Positions 15,443-23,136 of a stretch of 39,774 bases of DNA are shown piece after piece; position 1 is the stretch's first letter, and each line of letters opens with the position of its first letter. The notes under the pieces are model-generated. The model was not told the DNA's origin. It saw only the letters and a list, made by a program, of their open reading frames with translations, and did not search any database. The position numbers and the translations under genes are program-made. Origin of the DNA: Gemmataceae bacterium (GTDB taxonomy: Bacteria; Planctomycetota; Planctomycetia; Gemmatales; Gemmataceae); contig JAIBBI010000033.1 in assembly GCA_019694755.1 (NCBI GenBank), positions 1-39,774 on the forward strand, given 5' to 3'.

Positions 15443-15585
15443 CAGGGTGACACGGTGGCAGGGTGAGGGGGTGACACGGTGACAGGGTGACGGGAAGTAG
15501 GGGTGTCGGGTGTCAGGAAGCAGATCCCGATTCCCGAATCCCGTCTTCTGTAACTTTTAACTTTTAACTCCCAACTTTTAACTTC
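15424..15585. repeat. Tandem GGTGACAG-type and CTTTTAA repeats inside the MoxR cluster
   Basis: 15424-15492 holds about eight degenerate units of GGTGACAG/GGTGACAC; the DUF4129 stop lies within it. 15510-15546 holds GTGTCGGG and GATTCCCG units. 15551-15585 contains AACTTTTAACTTTTAACTCC and one more AACTTTTAACTTCC unit, strikingly AT-rich here. The block separates otherwise overlapping genes by about 150 bases and leaves the DUF4350 start without a visible ribosome site. Confidence 0.7.
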
Positions 15586-15591
15586 CTCTCC

Positions 15592-16722
15592 ATGGCATTC
15601 GACTCCGCTGAAACTGCTGGTGCTCCTCCTCCGTCGAGCCTGCTTTGGTTTACGGTGCCGGCGACTGTCTTCATAGCGGCGATCGGGTTGTCGACGCTGC
15701 TGGGCACGACCGAGGCCGGGTCGGTGGAGCGGCACACGAGTTACGACGCGTCGGGCGCGGGCTATCGGGCGGCGTATCTGATCCTCGACGAGGTCGGCGT
15801 GCCGGTGGCGCGGTCGCGGTATCTCGTCGGTGGGAAGGTGCGCTGGACGCTGGCACCGCAAAAGATGAAGGCCGACGATCTGGCCGTGCTGAGCCGGTGG
15901 GTCCGCGACGGTGGTCGGCTGATGCTTGCCGACGGGGCCGGTGAGATTGCCGGCGAACTCGGCGTGCCGATCGAGCGCACGACCAGCGATGTCGCCACGC
16001 TCAACACTTCGCTCGACGATGTCAAGACAATCGCGCCCGGCCCCGCGGTGGTCGAGCCGGCCAACCCCGGCGGCACGACATGGGAGTTTGCCGGGGGCGA
16101 CGCGCTGGTGTCGATTCATGCCGTCGGGCAGGGGCAGGTCTGGCTGCTGCACCGGCCGGACGCCCTTTCCAACAAGAACATGAAGCTGGCGGACAACGCC
16201 GTGCTCGCGGCCCGGCTGGCGGAGGCGATGCTGGAGGGCACCAGCGGGCCGATCTACTTCGACGAGTACTGCCACGGCCTGCGCGACCGGCCGGGCGTGA
16301 TCGAGCTATTGTTTCAGCCACCGATGCACTGGGCCACATGGAATCTGCTGGCGGCGACCGTGATCTACCTGTGGGCGCGGGGCGTGCGGTTCGGGTCGAT
16401 GCGGCCGCTGCCCCCGCCACGCCGGCGCTCGAAGGACGAATTCGTCGACGCGCTGGGCGACCTGCTGGAGCGGCAGGGCGACAGTGCGGCCGCATACCGG
16501 ACGGCGCAGGCCGAGGTACTGCATCAACTGGCCGCGCAGGTCGGACTGCCGGCGACGGCCCATCCCGATACCATCGTCTCGGCGGTGCGGCGCCGCCGGG
16601 CGGTCTCCGACGAGGCCGCTCTCGCGCTGACTTCGGCCGGCCCCCCGGGCGGTCTGGTGACAGCCCTCAAAACCCTCGACACAGTGAGCCATGACATCCT
16701 CCGACAACCATCCGCTCGGTGA
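15592..16722 (+). CDS. DUF4350 domain membrane protein
   Basis: A 376-residue protein. TM1 is at ~20-42 ('WFTVPATVFIAAIGLSTLLG'). An extracytoplasmic DUF4350 region (~50-230) with 'DASGAGYRAAYLILDEVGVPVARSR' and 'RWVRDGGRLMLADG' resembles a glutamine-amidotransferase-like fold without an obvious catalytic Cys. TM2 lies at ~243-262 and a cytoplasmic helical tail follows. DUF4350 proteins are regular members of MoxR-DUF58 operons. The ATG follows the repeat block with no Shine-Dalgarno sequence. Its 3' end overlaps moxR by 32 bases. Confidence 0.8.
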   Translation: MAFDSAETAGAPPPSSLLWFTVPATVFIAAIGLSTLLGTTEAGSVERHTSYDASGAGYRAAYLILDEVGVPVARSRYLVGGKVRWTLAPQKMKADDLAVLSRWVRDGGRLMLADGAGEIAGELGVPIERTTSDVATLNTSLDDVKTIAPGPAVVEPANPGGTTWEFAGGDALVSIHAVGQGQVWLLHRPDALSNKNMKLADNAVLAARLAEAMLEGTSGPIYFDEYCHGLRDRPGVIELLFQPPMHWATWNLLAATVIYLWARGVRFGSMRPLPPPRRRSKDEFVDALGDLLERQGDSAAAYRTAQAEVLHQLAAQVGLPATAHPDTIVSAVRRRRAVSDEAALALTSAGPPGGLVTALKTLDTVSHDILRQPSAR

Positions 16723-17656
16723 GCTTTACGCGGCGGCCCGCCGGGAAATCGCCAAGGTCATCGTCGGCCAGGACGCCGTCGTCGAGCAACTGCTGACCTG
16801 CGTATTCGCGGGCGGACACGCGCTCATCGAGGGTAATCCCGGCACGGCGAAGACGCTGCTCGTGCGGGTGCTGGCGCGGATCTTCCGCTGCCAGTTCAAG
16901 CGCGTGCAGTTCACGCCGGACCTGATGCCATCGGACATCATCGGCACCAACATCTTCGACCCGCGGAGCCAGGAGTTCACGTTCCGCCGGGGGCCGGTCT
17001 TCGCCGAGTTCGTGCTGGGCGACGAGATCAACCGCGCCCCGCCGAAGACGCAGGCGTCGCTGCTCGAGGCGATGCAGGAGCGGCAGGTGACGGTCGACGG
17101 CGTGTCGCACCCGCTGCCCGAGGTGTTCGGCGTGTTCGCCACGCAGAACCCGATCGAGCAGGAAGGGACCTACCCGCTGCCCGAGGCGCAGCTCGACCGG
17201 TTCCTCATGAAGATCCACGCGCAGTTTCCCGCGGAGGCCGAGGAGGTCGAGATTCTCCGGGTGCATCAGCAGGGGCTGCGGGCCGACGACCTCGAGCGGT
17301 TCAATCTGCAGATCGTGGGCGGGCCGGCCGAGCTGATGGCGGCGCAGGCCGAGATCCGCGCGCGGGTGATCCGCGACGAGTTGCTGACTTACATCGCGAA
17401 GATCGTCCGCGGGACGCGCGAAGAGTCGCGGGTGGAAGTGGGCGCGGGGCCGCGGGCCGGCGTGATGCTTCTGACGGCCGCGAAGGCGCACGCCTCGCTG
17501 CACGGGCGCGGCCACGTGCTGCCCGACGACGTGAAGGCCGTGGCGAAGCCCGTCCTCCGGCACCGCCTGCGGCTGAAGGCGGGCGCGGAGGTCGACGGGC
17601 TGACGGCGGACGACGTGCTCGACGAACTGCTGGCGCGGACCGAGGTGCCGCGGTGA
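16691..17656 (+). CDS. MoxR family AAA+ ATPase
   Basis: A 321-residue AAA+ ATPase. Walker A is 'GNPGTAKT' (48-55), Walker B 'FVLGDEINRAPPKTQASLLEAMQE', and sensor 1 'VFATQNPIEQEGTYPLPEAQLDRF', the MoxR hallmark. The C-terminal lid contains 'VEVGAGPRAGVMLLTAAKAHA'. MoxR proteins act as chaperone-like ATPases for assembling or activating partner (often metal-binding or VWA) proteins. Here the partner is presumably the DUF58 protein whose GTG overlaps its stop (GTGA at 17653). Confidence 0.93.
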   Translation: MTSSDNHPLGELYAAARREIAKVIVGQDAVVEQLLTCVFAGGHALIEGNPGTAKTLLVRVLARIFRCQFKRVQFTPDLMPSDIIGTNIFDPRSQEFTFRRGPVFAEFVLGDEINRAPPKTQASLLEAMQERQVTVDGVSHPLPEVFGVFATQNPIEQEGTYPLPEAQLDRFLMKIHAQFPAEAEEVEILRVHQQGLRADDLERFNLQIVGGPAELMAAQAEIRARVIRDELLTYIAKIVRGTREESRVEVGAGPRAGVMLLTAAKAHASLHGRGHVLPDDVKAVAKPVLRHRLRLKAGAEVDGLTADDVLDELLARTEVPR

Positions 17657-18960
17657 CGATCGTACCGACGAGCCGATTGGCCGCGCTCGTCGCACTGGCG
17701 GGGGCGGGCGCACTCGGGCTGGTGCTCGTGCCGGCCGCGTGGCCGTTCGTCGCGGTGGCTGACGTTCTTGTCGTGCTGGCTGCGCTCGCCGATCTGATGC
17801 TCGCGGCTCGCCCACGCCTTGTCGAGGTCCGACGGAAGGTCACATCCCGCGGGCTGGTGCTGCACCCGCAAACAGTTACGCTAATCGTGCGGAATCGCTC
17901 GGCCCGGCACCTGTGCGTGCGGCTGCGCGACACCGCACCGGGCGACGAGTCGGCGCCCGAATTGCGCGTGAGCGTGGACGGGGGCGAAGAGGGGACCGCC
18001 CGCTACGACTTCACACCCCGGCGGCGCGGCCGGTGCAAGTTCGGCGACATCCACCTCCGCTATGCGTCGCCGGGCGGCCTGTGGGACCTGGGCCGGGTCG
18101 ATCCCGCGGCCGAGACGCTCGACGTGTATCCCGACGCCTCGCTGCTCGAACATTACAAGCTGCTCGCGCTGGCCGACCGGACCGATTCCGACGTGCGGAC
18201 CATCCGCCGGCTGGGCGCGTCGGCCGAGTTCGAGTCGCTGCGCGATTACGCCTTCGGCGACGACACGCGGAAAATCGACTGGAAGGCCAGCGCACGGCGG
18301 GCCCGGCTGATCTTGCGCCAGGAGCGGGCCGAGCGGAATCAGACGGTGCTGGTGCTGATCGATTCCGGCCGGCTGATGACAGCGGAGGAACAGGGCACGA
18401 GCAAGCTCGACCTCGCGATCAATGCCGCGCTCCTGCTCGCGCACGTCGCGCTGTCGCGGGGCGACCGCGTGGGCGTGTGCGCGTTCTCCGACAAGGTCCA
18501 CTTCTGGCTCGCGCCGCGCAACGGCGGGTCGCAGGGCCGGCTGATCGCCGACGCGCTCTTCGACCTGCAGGGCGACTTCCGCGAAAGCGACCACGCCCGG
18601 GCCCTGCAACTGCTGGCCAACCGGCATCCGAAGCGGTCGCTGGTGGTCACGCTGACCGACTTCGTGGACGCGACGACGGCGGCCGACATGGTGACGCACC
18701 TGGGCCAGGCGGCCCGGCGGCACGTCGTGCTGCTGGCCGCACTGCAGGACCGGTTCCTGCGAACGATGGCGACGCGGCCGGTGGTCGCGGCGAAAGACGG
18801 CTACCGCCGCGCGGCCGCACTGGAGTTACTGCGCGACCGGCGCGAGGTGCTGGAGCAGATCCGGCACCGAGGCGGCATGGTGATCGATGCCGCCCCCGCG
18901 GACCTGTCGCCGCGACTGCTCAACAAGTATCTGGAGATCGCATTGCGCGGCATGGTGTGA
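17653..18960 (+). CDS. DUF58 (VWA-like) protein
   Basis: A 435-residue protein. Two hydrophobic segments lie at ~8-45. A beta-rich stretch follows, then the DUF58 core (PF01882) with 'SAEFESLRDYAFGDDTRKIDWKASARR'. A von Willebrand A-like fold has 'VLVLIDSGRLM' (~235), the DxS start of a MIDAS, and 'SLVVTLTDFVDA' later. In MoxR systems this protein is the usual client of the ATPase. Last gene of the cluster; it ends before a strong hairpin at 18976. Confidence 0.9.
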   Translation: MTIVPTSRLAALVALAGAGALGLVLVPAAWPFVAVADVLVVLAALADLMLAARPRLVEVRRKVTSRGLVLHPQTVTLIVRNRSARHLCVRLRDTAPGDESAPELRVSVDGGEEGTARYDFTPRRRGRCKFGDIHLRYASPGGLWDLGRVDPAAETLDVYPDASLLEHYKLLALADRTDSDVRTIRRLGASAEFESLRDYAFGDDTRKIDWKASARRARLILRQERAERNQTVLVLIDSGRLMTAEEQGTSKLDLAINAALLLAHVALSRGDRVGVCAFSDKVHFWLAPRNGGSQGRLIADALFDLQGDFRESDHARALQLLANRHPKRSLVVTLTDFVDATTAADMVTHLGQAARRHVVLLAALQDRFLRTMATRPVVAAKDGYRRAAALELLRDRREVLEQIRHRGGMVIDAAPADLSPRLLNKYLEIALRGMV

Positions 18961-18975
18961 GCGCGCAAAAGGAAA

Positions 18976-19017
18976 CCGCCGGCCCCGACCTCCCCGCGGG
19001 AAGGTCGAAGCCGGCGG
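18976..19017. terminator. Nested hairpin between convergent genes
   Basis: CCGCCGGC (18976-18983) pairs with GCCGGCGG (19010-19017). Inside, CGACCT (18986-18991) pairs with AGGTCG (19002-19007) around a CCCGCGGG centre. There is no T-run, but the position between the DUF58 stop (18960) and the stop of the leftward Cys-rich gene (19039) suits a bidirectional transcription end. Confidence 0.55.
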
Positions 19018-19038
19018 CCGGGTGATGCGTGACCCGGA

Positions 19039-19917
19039 TTATTTCACTTCGGGCTTCTTCGCCGGCGGCAGGATCTCGGCCGCGGGCGGGGCGGGCGTCT
19101 GGTTCGCCTCGGCGAGGTGGCCGATGTCGCAGCTCCGCACGTTTTGCGGCGGCAGGATCGGCAGGTTGTTGAGGTCCACCTTCTGGGCGGCAGGCGTCGA
19201 GCAGCAGGTCTTGCCGACGTTGTGGCCCAACAGTCGCGAGCCGATGCCGCACGAGCCGACGCCACAACCGCAGCCGCTGAACCGGCCGGCGAAGAGGCCG
19301 CACACGCCGCAACTGCTGTTGTCGGGGATGGCCCGGGGCAGCGGCAGGCAGCGATCCTTGCACGGGGCACAGTTGGCGGCCGGGGCACACTTGCCGGTCG
19401 CACACGGGGCGGCCGGCTTGCAGGCGGGGGCGGCACAAGCGTTGTCGCAGCCGCGGGAGAAGGAGATCTTCGGCAGGGTCAGGCAGATGGTGGTCGGTCC
19501 GCGGTTTTCGCACGACGACGAGCCGCAGCTACCGCCGCCGAACAGGTTGCGGAGGCGCCAGCCCGCGCCGCAACTGTTGTCGCACGACGAGCACTTGTAC
19601 GGCTCGTAGCACTTGCCATACCGGCTCGGCGTGAAGAACGTGTAGGCCGCGGGGGCGCAGCAGACCTTGGCGTCGCACTCGCACGGGGTTCCGGAAAACA
19701 GCGGGCGGTAGGTGAGCCACGCGCCGATCCGGCCGAGGCAGTTGTTCGTGAACTTCTGGTCCTGGCAGCCGTGCGAATACGGCACGATCGCGGGTCCGGT
19801 GCAGCCGGCGATCGGCTGGCCGCCGTTGGTCCCCTGGATCACCGTCTTTTCCTGAGCCCGGACCGCGGGCGCTGTCACACACAGGATCGCACCGACCCAT
19901 GCAAGCTTCCAACTCAT
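19039..19917 (-). CDS. Secreted cysteine-rich protein, hypothetical
   Basis: A 292-residue protein with a clear signal peptide (MSWKLAWVGAILCVTAPAVRAQ). The mature part has 30 cysteines in about 270 residues, in runs such as 'PCECDAKVCCAP', 'KCSSCDNSC', 'CKPAAPCATGKCAPAANC' and 'GCGCGVGSCG', then a Pro-rich, Lys-ended tail. Such spacing suggests extensive disulfide bonding or metal binding in the cell envelope. No family is recognised, although similar Cys-rich exported proteins occur in planctomycetes. GGAGGTG lies before ATG 19917. It is transcribed alone. Confidence 0.75.
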   Translation of the reverse strand: MSWKLAWVGAILCVTAPAVRAQEKTVIQGTNGGQPIAGCTGPAIVPYSHGCQDQKFTNNCLGRIGAWLTYRPLFSGTPCECDAKVCCAPAAYTFFTPSRYGKCYEPYKCSSCDNSCGAGWRLRNLFGGGSCGSSSCENRGPTTICLTLPKISFSRGCDNACAAPACKPAAPCATGKCAPAANCAPCKDRCLPLPRAIPDNSSCGVCGLFAGRFSGCGCGVGSCGIGSRLLGHNVGKTCCSTPAAQKVDLNNLPILPPQNVRSCDIGHLAEANQTPAPPAAEILPPAKKPEVK

Positions 19918-20149
19918 CGCGCACCTCCGTGTGCGGGGACGATCCCGCTGTCCGGGTTAGAATCGGCGCACCGGAGAAGCGGATGCGATCAATTGCACCG
20001 ACCGACAGGATCACGCCGAAACCGCCGACCGCACATCCGTCACGGTTTCGCCAGATTGCCCATTTTGACGGCAAAACGAGGGTTAAGGGGGTTCGACTTT
20101 CGGATCCCGGGCCCGGCGATTACGATGCGGCACCGAGGAGGGTGCGCTC
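19918..20149. promoter_or_regulatory. Divergent intergenic region
   Basis: 232 bases between the leftward Cys-rich gene and the rightward acyltransferase gene, so both promoters should lie here. I see the ribosome site GAGGAGG at 20133-20139 and an AT-richer patch at 20055-20095, but no convincing -35/-10 pair or operator. Confidence 0.4.
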
Positions 20150-21076
20150 GTGGCGAAGGAACGCCGGCCGATCGTCGACTATGCCGTGTACCTCGCCGTG
20201 CGCCTGGCGGTGACGCTGGTGCAGGCGGTGCCGCAGGACATCGGGCGGGCGTTCGCCCGGCTCATGGCACGCCTGGCGTACCGGATCGACCGCCGGCACC
20301 GCGACGTGGCCAAGGACAATCTGCGCCACGCGTTCCCCGGCCGTTACAGCGAGGCCGCACTGAGTCGGATCGTCCTCGGCGTCTATCAGCACTTCCTGAC
20401 ACTGGTCATCGAGATCGCCTGGCTGCCGCGCAAGCTGCACGTCGACAACTGGCGGCGGTACATCGAGCTCGTCGGCGCGGACAAGACGCTGACCGCGCTG
20501 ACCTCGGGCCGGCCCGCGCTCATCGTGACGGGCCACTTCGGCAACTGGGAGATGGCCGGGTTCGCCCTCGGCCTGCTCGGCTTCAAGACGTTTGCGGTGG
20601 CCCGCGTGCTGGACAACCCGCACCTCGAGCGGTTCCTGAAGCAGTTCCGCCAGAAGACGGGCCAGAAGATCCTGGCGAAGAAGGGCGACTTCGACCACAT
20701 GCAGGAGTTGCTGGCGACCGGCGCGGTGATCGCCACGCTGGCCGATCAGGATGCCGGGCCGCGCGGGCAGTTCGTCGACTACTTCGGTCGGCCGGCGAGC
20801 ACGTTCAAATCGGTCGCCCTGCTCTCGATCGAGTACCGGGTGCCGATCGTGGTGATCGGCGTGCCGAAGGTCGGCGAGCCGATGCAGTACCGGATCGAGG
20901 CGGTCGACGCCATCGACCCCGACGAGTACGCCGACCGGCCGGACGCGATCAAGGCGATCACCCAGCGGTACACGAGCGCGCTGGAGGGGATCGTCCGGCG
21001 GTATCCGGAGCAGTATTTCTGGCTGCACCGGCGGTGGAAGAGCCAGCCGCCGGTCCGCAAGGCCAAGGCGGCCTAG
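20150..21076 (+). CDS. LpxL/HtrB-type lipid acyltransferase
   Basis: A 308-residue membrane-associated acyltransferase of the lauroyl/lysophospholipid family (PF03279). In E. coli LpxL transfers laurate to lipid A. The catalytic pair is present as 'TGHFGNWEM' (H129, four residues, E134). Other family blocks are 'DVAKDNLRHAFPG' near residue 50 and 'LADQDAGPRGQFVDYFGRPASTF' followed by 'PEQYFWLHRRWK' at the end. It starts at GTG 20150 with GAGGAGG upstream. Whether the acceptor is lipid A or another lysolipid cannot be told. The DUF420 gene follows. Confidence 0.88.
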   Translation: MAKERRPIVDYAVYLAVRLAVTLVQAVPQDIGRAFARLMARLAYRIDRRHRDVAKDNLRHAFPGRYSEAALSRIVLGVYQHFLTLVIEIAWLPRKLHVDNWRRYIELVGADKTLTALTSGRPALIVTGHFGNWEMAGFALGLLGFKTFAVARVLDNPHLERFLKQFRQKTGQKILAKKGDFDHMQELLATGAVIATLADQDAGPRGQFVDYFGRPASTFKSVALLSIEYRVPIVVIGVPKVGEPMQYRIEAVDAIDPDEYADRPDAIKAITQRYTSALEGIVRRYPEQYFWLHRRWKSQPPVRKAKAA

Positions 21077-21124
21077 TATGGAGGGAAACGACATCCCGCC
21101 GCCAACCCGGAGACGAGTGCCGCC

Positions 21125-21523
21125 GTGCTGACCGGACCCAACATCATTCTGATCCTGAAGGCCGCCGTCGGCCTCGTGACCGTGCTCTGGATCGCGTCGC
21201 TCGTCGCCCTGCTCCGCAAGCGGTATCGCCTGCACGGCCAGATCAACCTCGCGTTCATGATCCTGACGCTCGTCGCCGTGTTCGGTCTCGAGTTCCTGAT
21301 CCGCGTGTACGACCCGGACATGTTCAAGTACTTCGACCCGGCCACCCGGCGGATCATGGCGATCCACTTGTGCTTCTCGGTTCCCGCGGCCGTGCTGCTG
21401 CCGGTGATGTATGTCACCGGGCGCTCGCGCTGGCGGCGGACGCACTACACGCTGGCCGCGGTGTTTTCACTGTGCTGGATCGGGACGTTCATCACCGGCA
21501 TCTTCTACCTGCCGCACTCGTAA
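21125..21523 (+). CDS. DUF420 membrane protein
   Basis: A 132-residue protein with four hydrophobic segments, matching DUF420 (YozB/CtaM-like). Typical blocks are 'RLHGQINLAFMILTLVAVFG', 'RIMAIHLCFSVPAAVLLPVMYVTG' and 'RTHYTLAAVFSLCWIGTFITGIFYLP', with conserved histidines in three helices. Members have been linked to cytochrome oxidase assembly (CtaM) in Gram-positive bacteria; that role is not shown for this group and no oxidase genes are nearby. It starts at GTG 21125. Its stop shares one base with the scpB start. Confidence 0.8.
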   Translation: MLTGPNIILILKAAVGLVTVLWIASLVALLRKRYRLHGQINLAFMILTLVAVFGLEFLIRVYDPDMFKYFDPATRRIMAIHLCFSVPAAVLLPVMYVTGRSRWRRTHYTLAAVFSLCWIGTFITGIFYLPHS

Positions 21524-22104
21524 TGACATCGGCCGACAACTACACCCGGGGTCTGGGCCTGGCCGGCGACATGGCCGAGGCGGGTCCGCCGCCGCCGGCC
21601 GAGCGCATCATCGAGGCGCTACTCTTCGCCGGAGGCCAGCCGCTCACCGCCGAACTGGCGGCGCAGACCATCCGCGGGATGGACGCGCCGGCATTCCAGG
21701 CGGCGATCGACGAGTTGAACCGGCAGTACCGCCGGCAGGCCCGGCCGTTCGTCATCCAGTCACGGCCCGAGGGGTACGTCTTCGCTCTCAAGTCGGGCTT
21801 CGACGCCCTGCGCGAGCGGCTCTCGGCCGGGCCCCGCGCCGCCAAACTCACCGTGCCGCAACTCGACGTGCTGGCGGCCGTGGCGTATAAGCAGCCCGTC
21901 ACATGCGGCGAGGTCGACGCCCTGCGCGGGGCCGACTCGGCGGCGATCCTCCGGCAACTGGTCCGGCTGGGGCTCGTCTCGATTCAGGACAACGTGCCGG
22001 GGGTCGAGGGGCCGGCTTACAACACCACGTCGCGGTTCCTCGAAGTATTCGGCGTGCGCTCGCTCGACGACCTGCCGCGCACCGACGACCTGCAGAAGAT
22101 CTGA
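21523..22104 (+). CDS. scpB: Segregation and condensation protein B
   Basis: A 193-residue protein, normal for ScpB, a dimeric winged-helix subunit that binds ScpA and SMC in the chromosome condensation complex. Family blocks are 'IIEALLFAGGQPLT', 'RPFVIQSRPEGYVFALK', 'LTVPQLDVLAAVAYKQPVTCGEVDALRG' and 'YNTTSRFLEVFGVRSLDDLP'. The coding start at ATG 21523 overlaps the DUF420 stop (TAATG); a much longer open frame in the same phase is an artefact. scpA is not adjacent, which is unusual because the two are often neighbours. It ends flush with the convergent cdd gene. Confidence 0.9.
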   Translation: MTSADNYTRGLGLAGDMAEAGPPPPAERIIEALLFAGGQPLTAELAAQTIRGMDAPAFQAAIDELNRQYRRQARPFVIQSRPEGYVFALKSGFDALRERLSAGPRAAKLTVPQLDVLAAVAYKQPVTCGEVDALRGADSAAILRQLVRLGLVSIQDNVPGVEGPAYNTTSRFLEVFGVRSLDDLPRTDDLQKI

Positions 22105-22515
22105 TCACATCGCCGGCAGGTTCCGCGGGCCGAACGACGACGGCAGCAGGATGTCGAGCGTCGTGTCGATCGACGCGGGGCCGTCGCAGGTGCACTCGCA
22201 CGCCATGCCCGGACCGAACTCGTTGAGCGCCTGCCGGCACGCACCGCAGGGGGCCGTCGGCATGCCGGTCGGCGTATAGATCGCCACCGCCGCGAGTTCC
22301 GTCTCCCCAGCCGAGATCGCCGCGGCCAGCGCAGACCGCTCGGCACAGATCGTCAGTCCGAACGAGGCGTTCTCTACGTTGCACCCGGAGTAGACCTTGC
22401 CCGACCCGGCGAGCACGGCCGCCCCGACGCGGAACTTGCTGTACGGGCAGTAGGCGTGGGCACTGGCCGCCCGGGCGGCGGCACGGAGGGCGGCGCGGGT
22501 GTCGTCGGGGATCAT
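22105..22515 (-). CDS. cdd: Cytidine deaminase
   Basis: A 136-residue zinc enzyme that deaminates cytidine and deoxycytidine to uridine and deoxyuridine in pyrimidine salvage. The catalytic motifs are 'TICAERSAL' (C57, E59) and 'PCGACRQAL' (C90, C93). The N-terminus has 'AYCPYSKFRVGAAV', and 'CNVENASFGLT' binds substrate. The length fits the homotetrameric class. The stop directly abuts the scpB stop. It is divergent from the DUF98-like gene across a 77-base gap. Confidence 0.95.
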   Translation of the reverse strand: MIPDDTRAALRAAARAASAHAYCPYSKFRVGAAVLAGSGKVYSGCNVENASFGLTICAERSALAAAISAGETELAAVAIYTPTGMPTAPCGACRQALNEFGPGMACECTCDGPASIDTTLDILLPSSFGPRNLPAM

Positions 22516-22592
22516 CGCAGACTCCGGTGGGGTGTCGCCATTTTAACTCCCGGCTGGGATAATCAGGGTATCGCCTCCTGCCGAGAATTGAA

Positions 22593-23132
22593 GTGACATC
22601 TTCCCCCGGACCGCAGTTGCCCGAGTTGTACCGGCTGTTCGGCTCCGACGAACCCCTGCCCGAGCATGAGTTCGTCGCGCCCGAGGCGGTACCCGAACCG
22701 TACCGCAGGCTGCTCGTCCACCCGTACCACATGACCGTCACCGTCGAAGACTACTACGGCGGGCCGGTCAACGTCCACGTGCTCGACCGCCGGAAGGAAG
22801 GCGACACCTATTCGCGCAAGATCCTGCTCACCACCGTCACCGGGCGGGTCGTGCAGTTCGGCGTGGTCCGCATTCACCTCGATTACTGCACCGAGACTGT
22901 CCGGCAGGCGATCGTCGAGGAGAAGACGCCGCTGGGCCGGGTGCTGATCCAGAACGACGTGCTGCGACGGATCGAGCCGACAGCATTTTTCCGGATCGTG
23001 CCCGACGCCCTGCTCACCGGCTGGTTCGGCCTCAAGTCGCCGACTCCGACCTACGGCCGGCTAGGCATCATCCACTGCGACTTCCGCCCGGCTATCGACC
23101 TGCTCGAAATCCTCGCGCCGATCGCGGAGTGA
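22593..23132 (+). CDS. UbiC/DUF98-like (chorismate lyase fold) protein
   Basis: A 179-residue protein whose core resembles the chorismate-pyruvate lyase/DUF98 fold (PF01947-like): 'YHMTVTVEDYYGGPVNVHVLDRR', 'YSRKILLTTVTGRVVQFGVVRIHLDYC', and 'EEKTPLGRVLIQNDVLRRIEPTAFFRI'. The spaced Arg (R in YSRK), the 'TPLGRVL' block and a downstream Glu fit that family. No ubiquinone genes are nearby, so chorismate as substrate is not established. It starts at GTG 22593. Four bases separate its stop from the dehydrogenase gene, indicating one transcript. Confidence 0.6.
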   Translation: MTSSPGPQLPELYRLFGSDEPLPEHEFVAPEAVPEPYRRLLVHPYHMTVTVEDYYGGPVNVHVLDRRKEGDTYSRKILLTTVTGRVVQFGVVRIHLDYCTETVRQAIVEEKTPLGRVLIQNDVLRRIEPTAFFRIVPDALLTGWFGLKSPTPTYGRLGIIHCDFRPAIDLLEILAPIAE

Positions 23133-23136
23133 GCCG

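Noticed and set aside
19117-22104. A 995-codon rightward open frame spanning several genes
   Set aside because: Only its last 193 codons are protein-like (scpB). The rest is Arg/Pro/Ala-rich shadow opposite the Cys-rich gene and out of phase with the acyltransferase.
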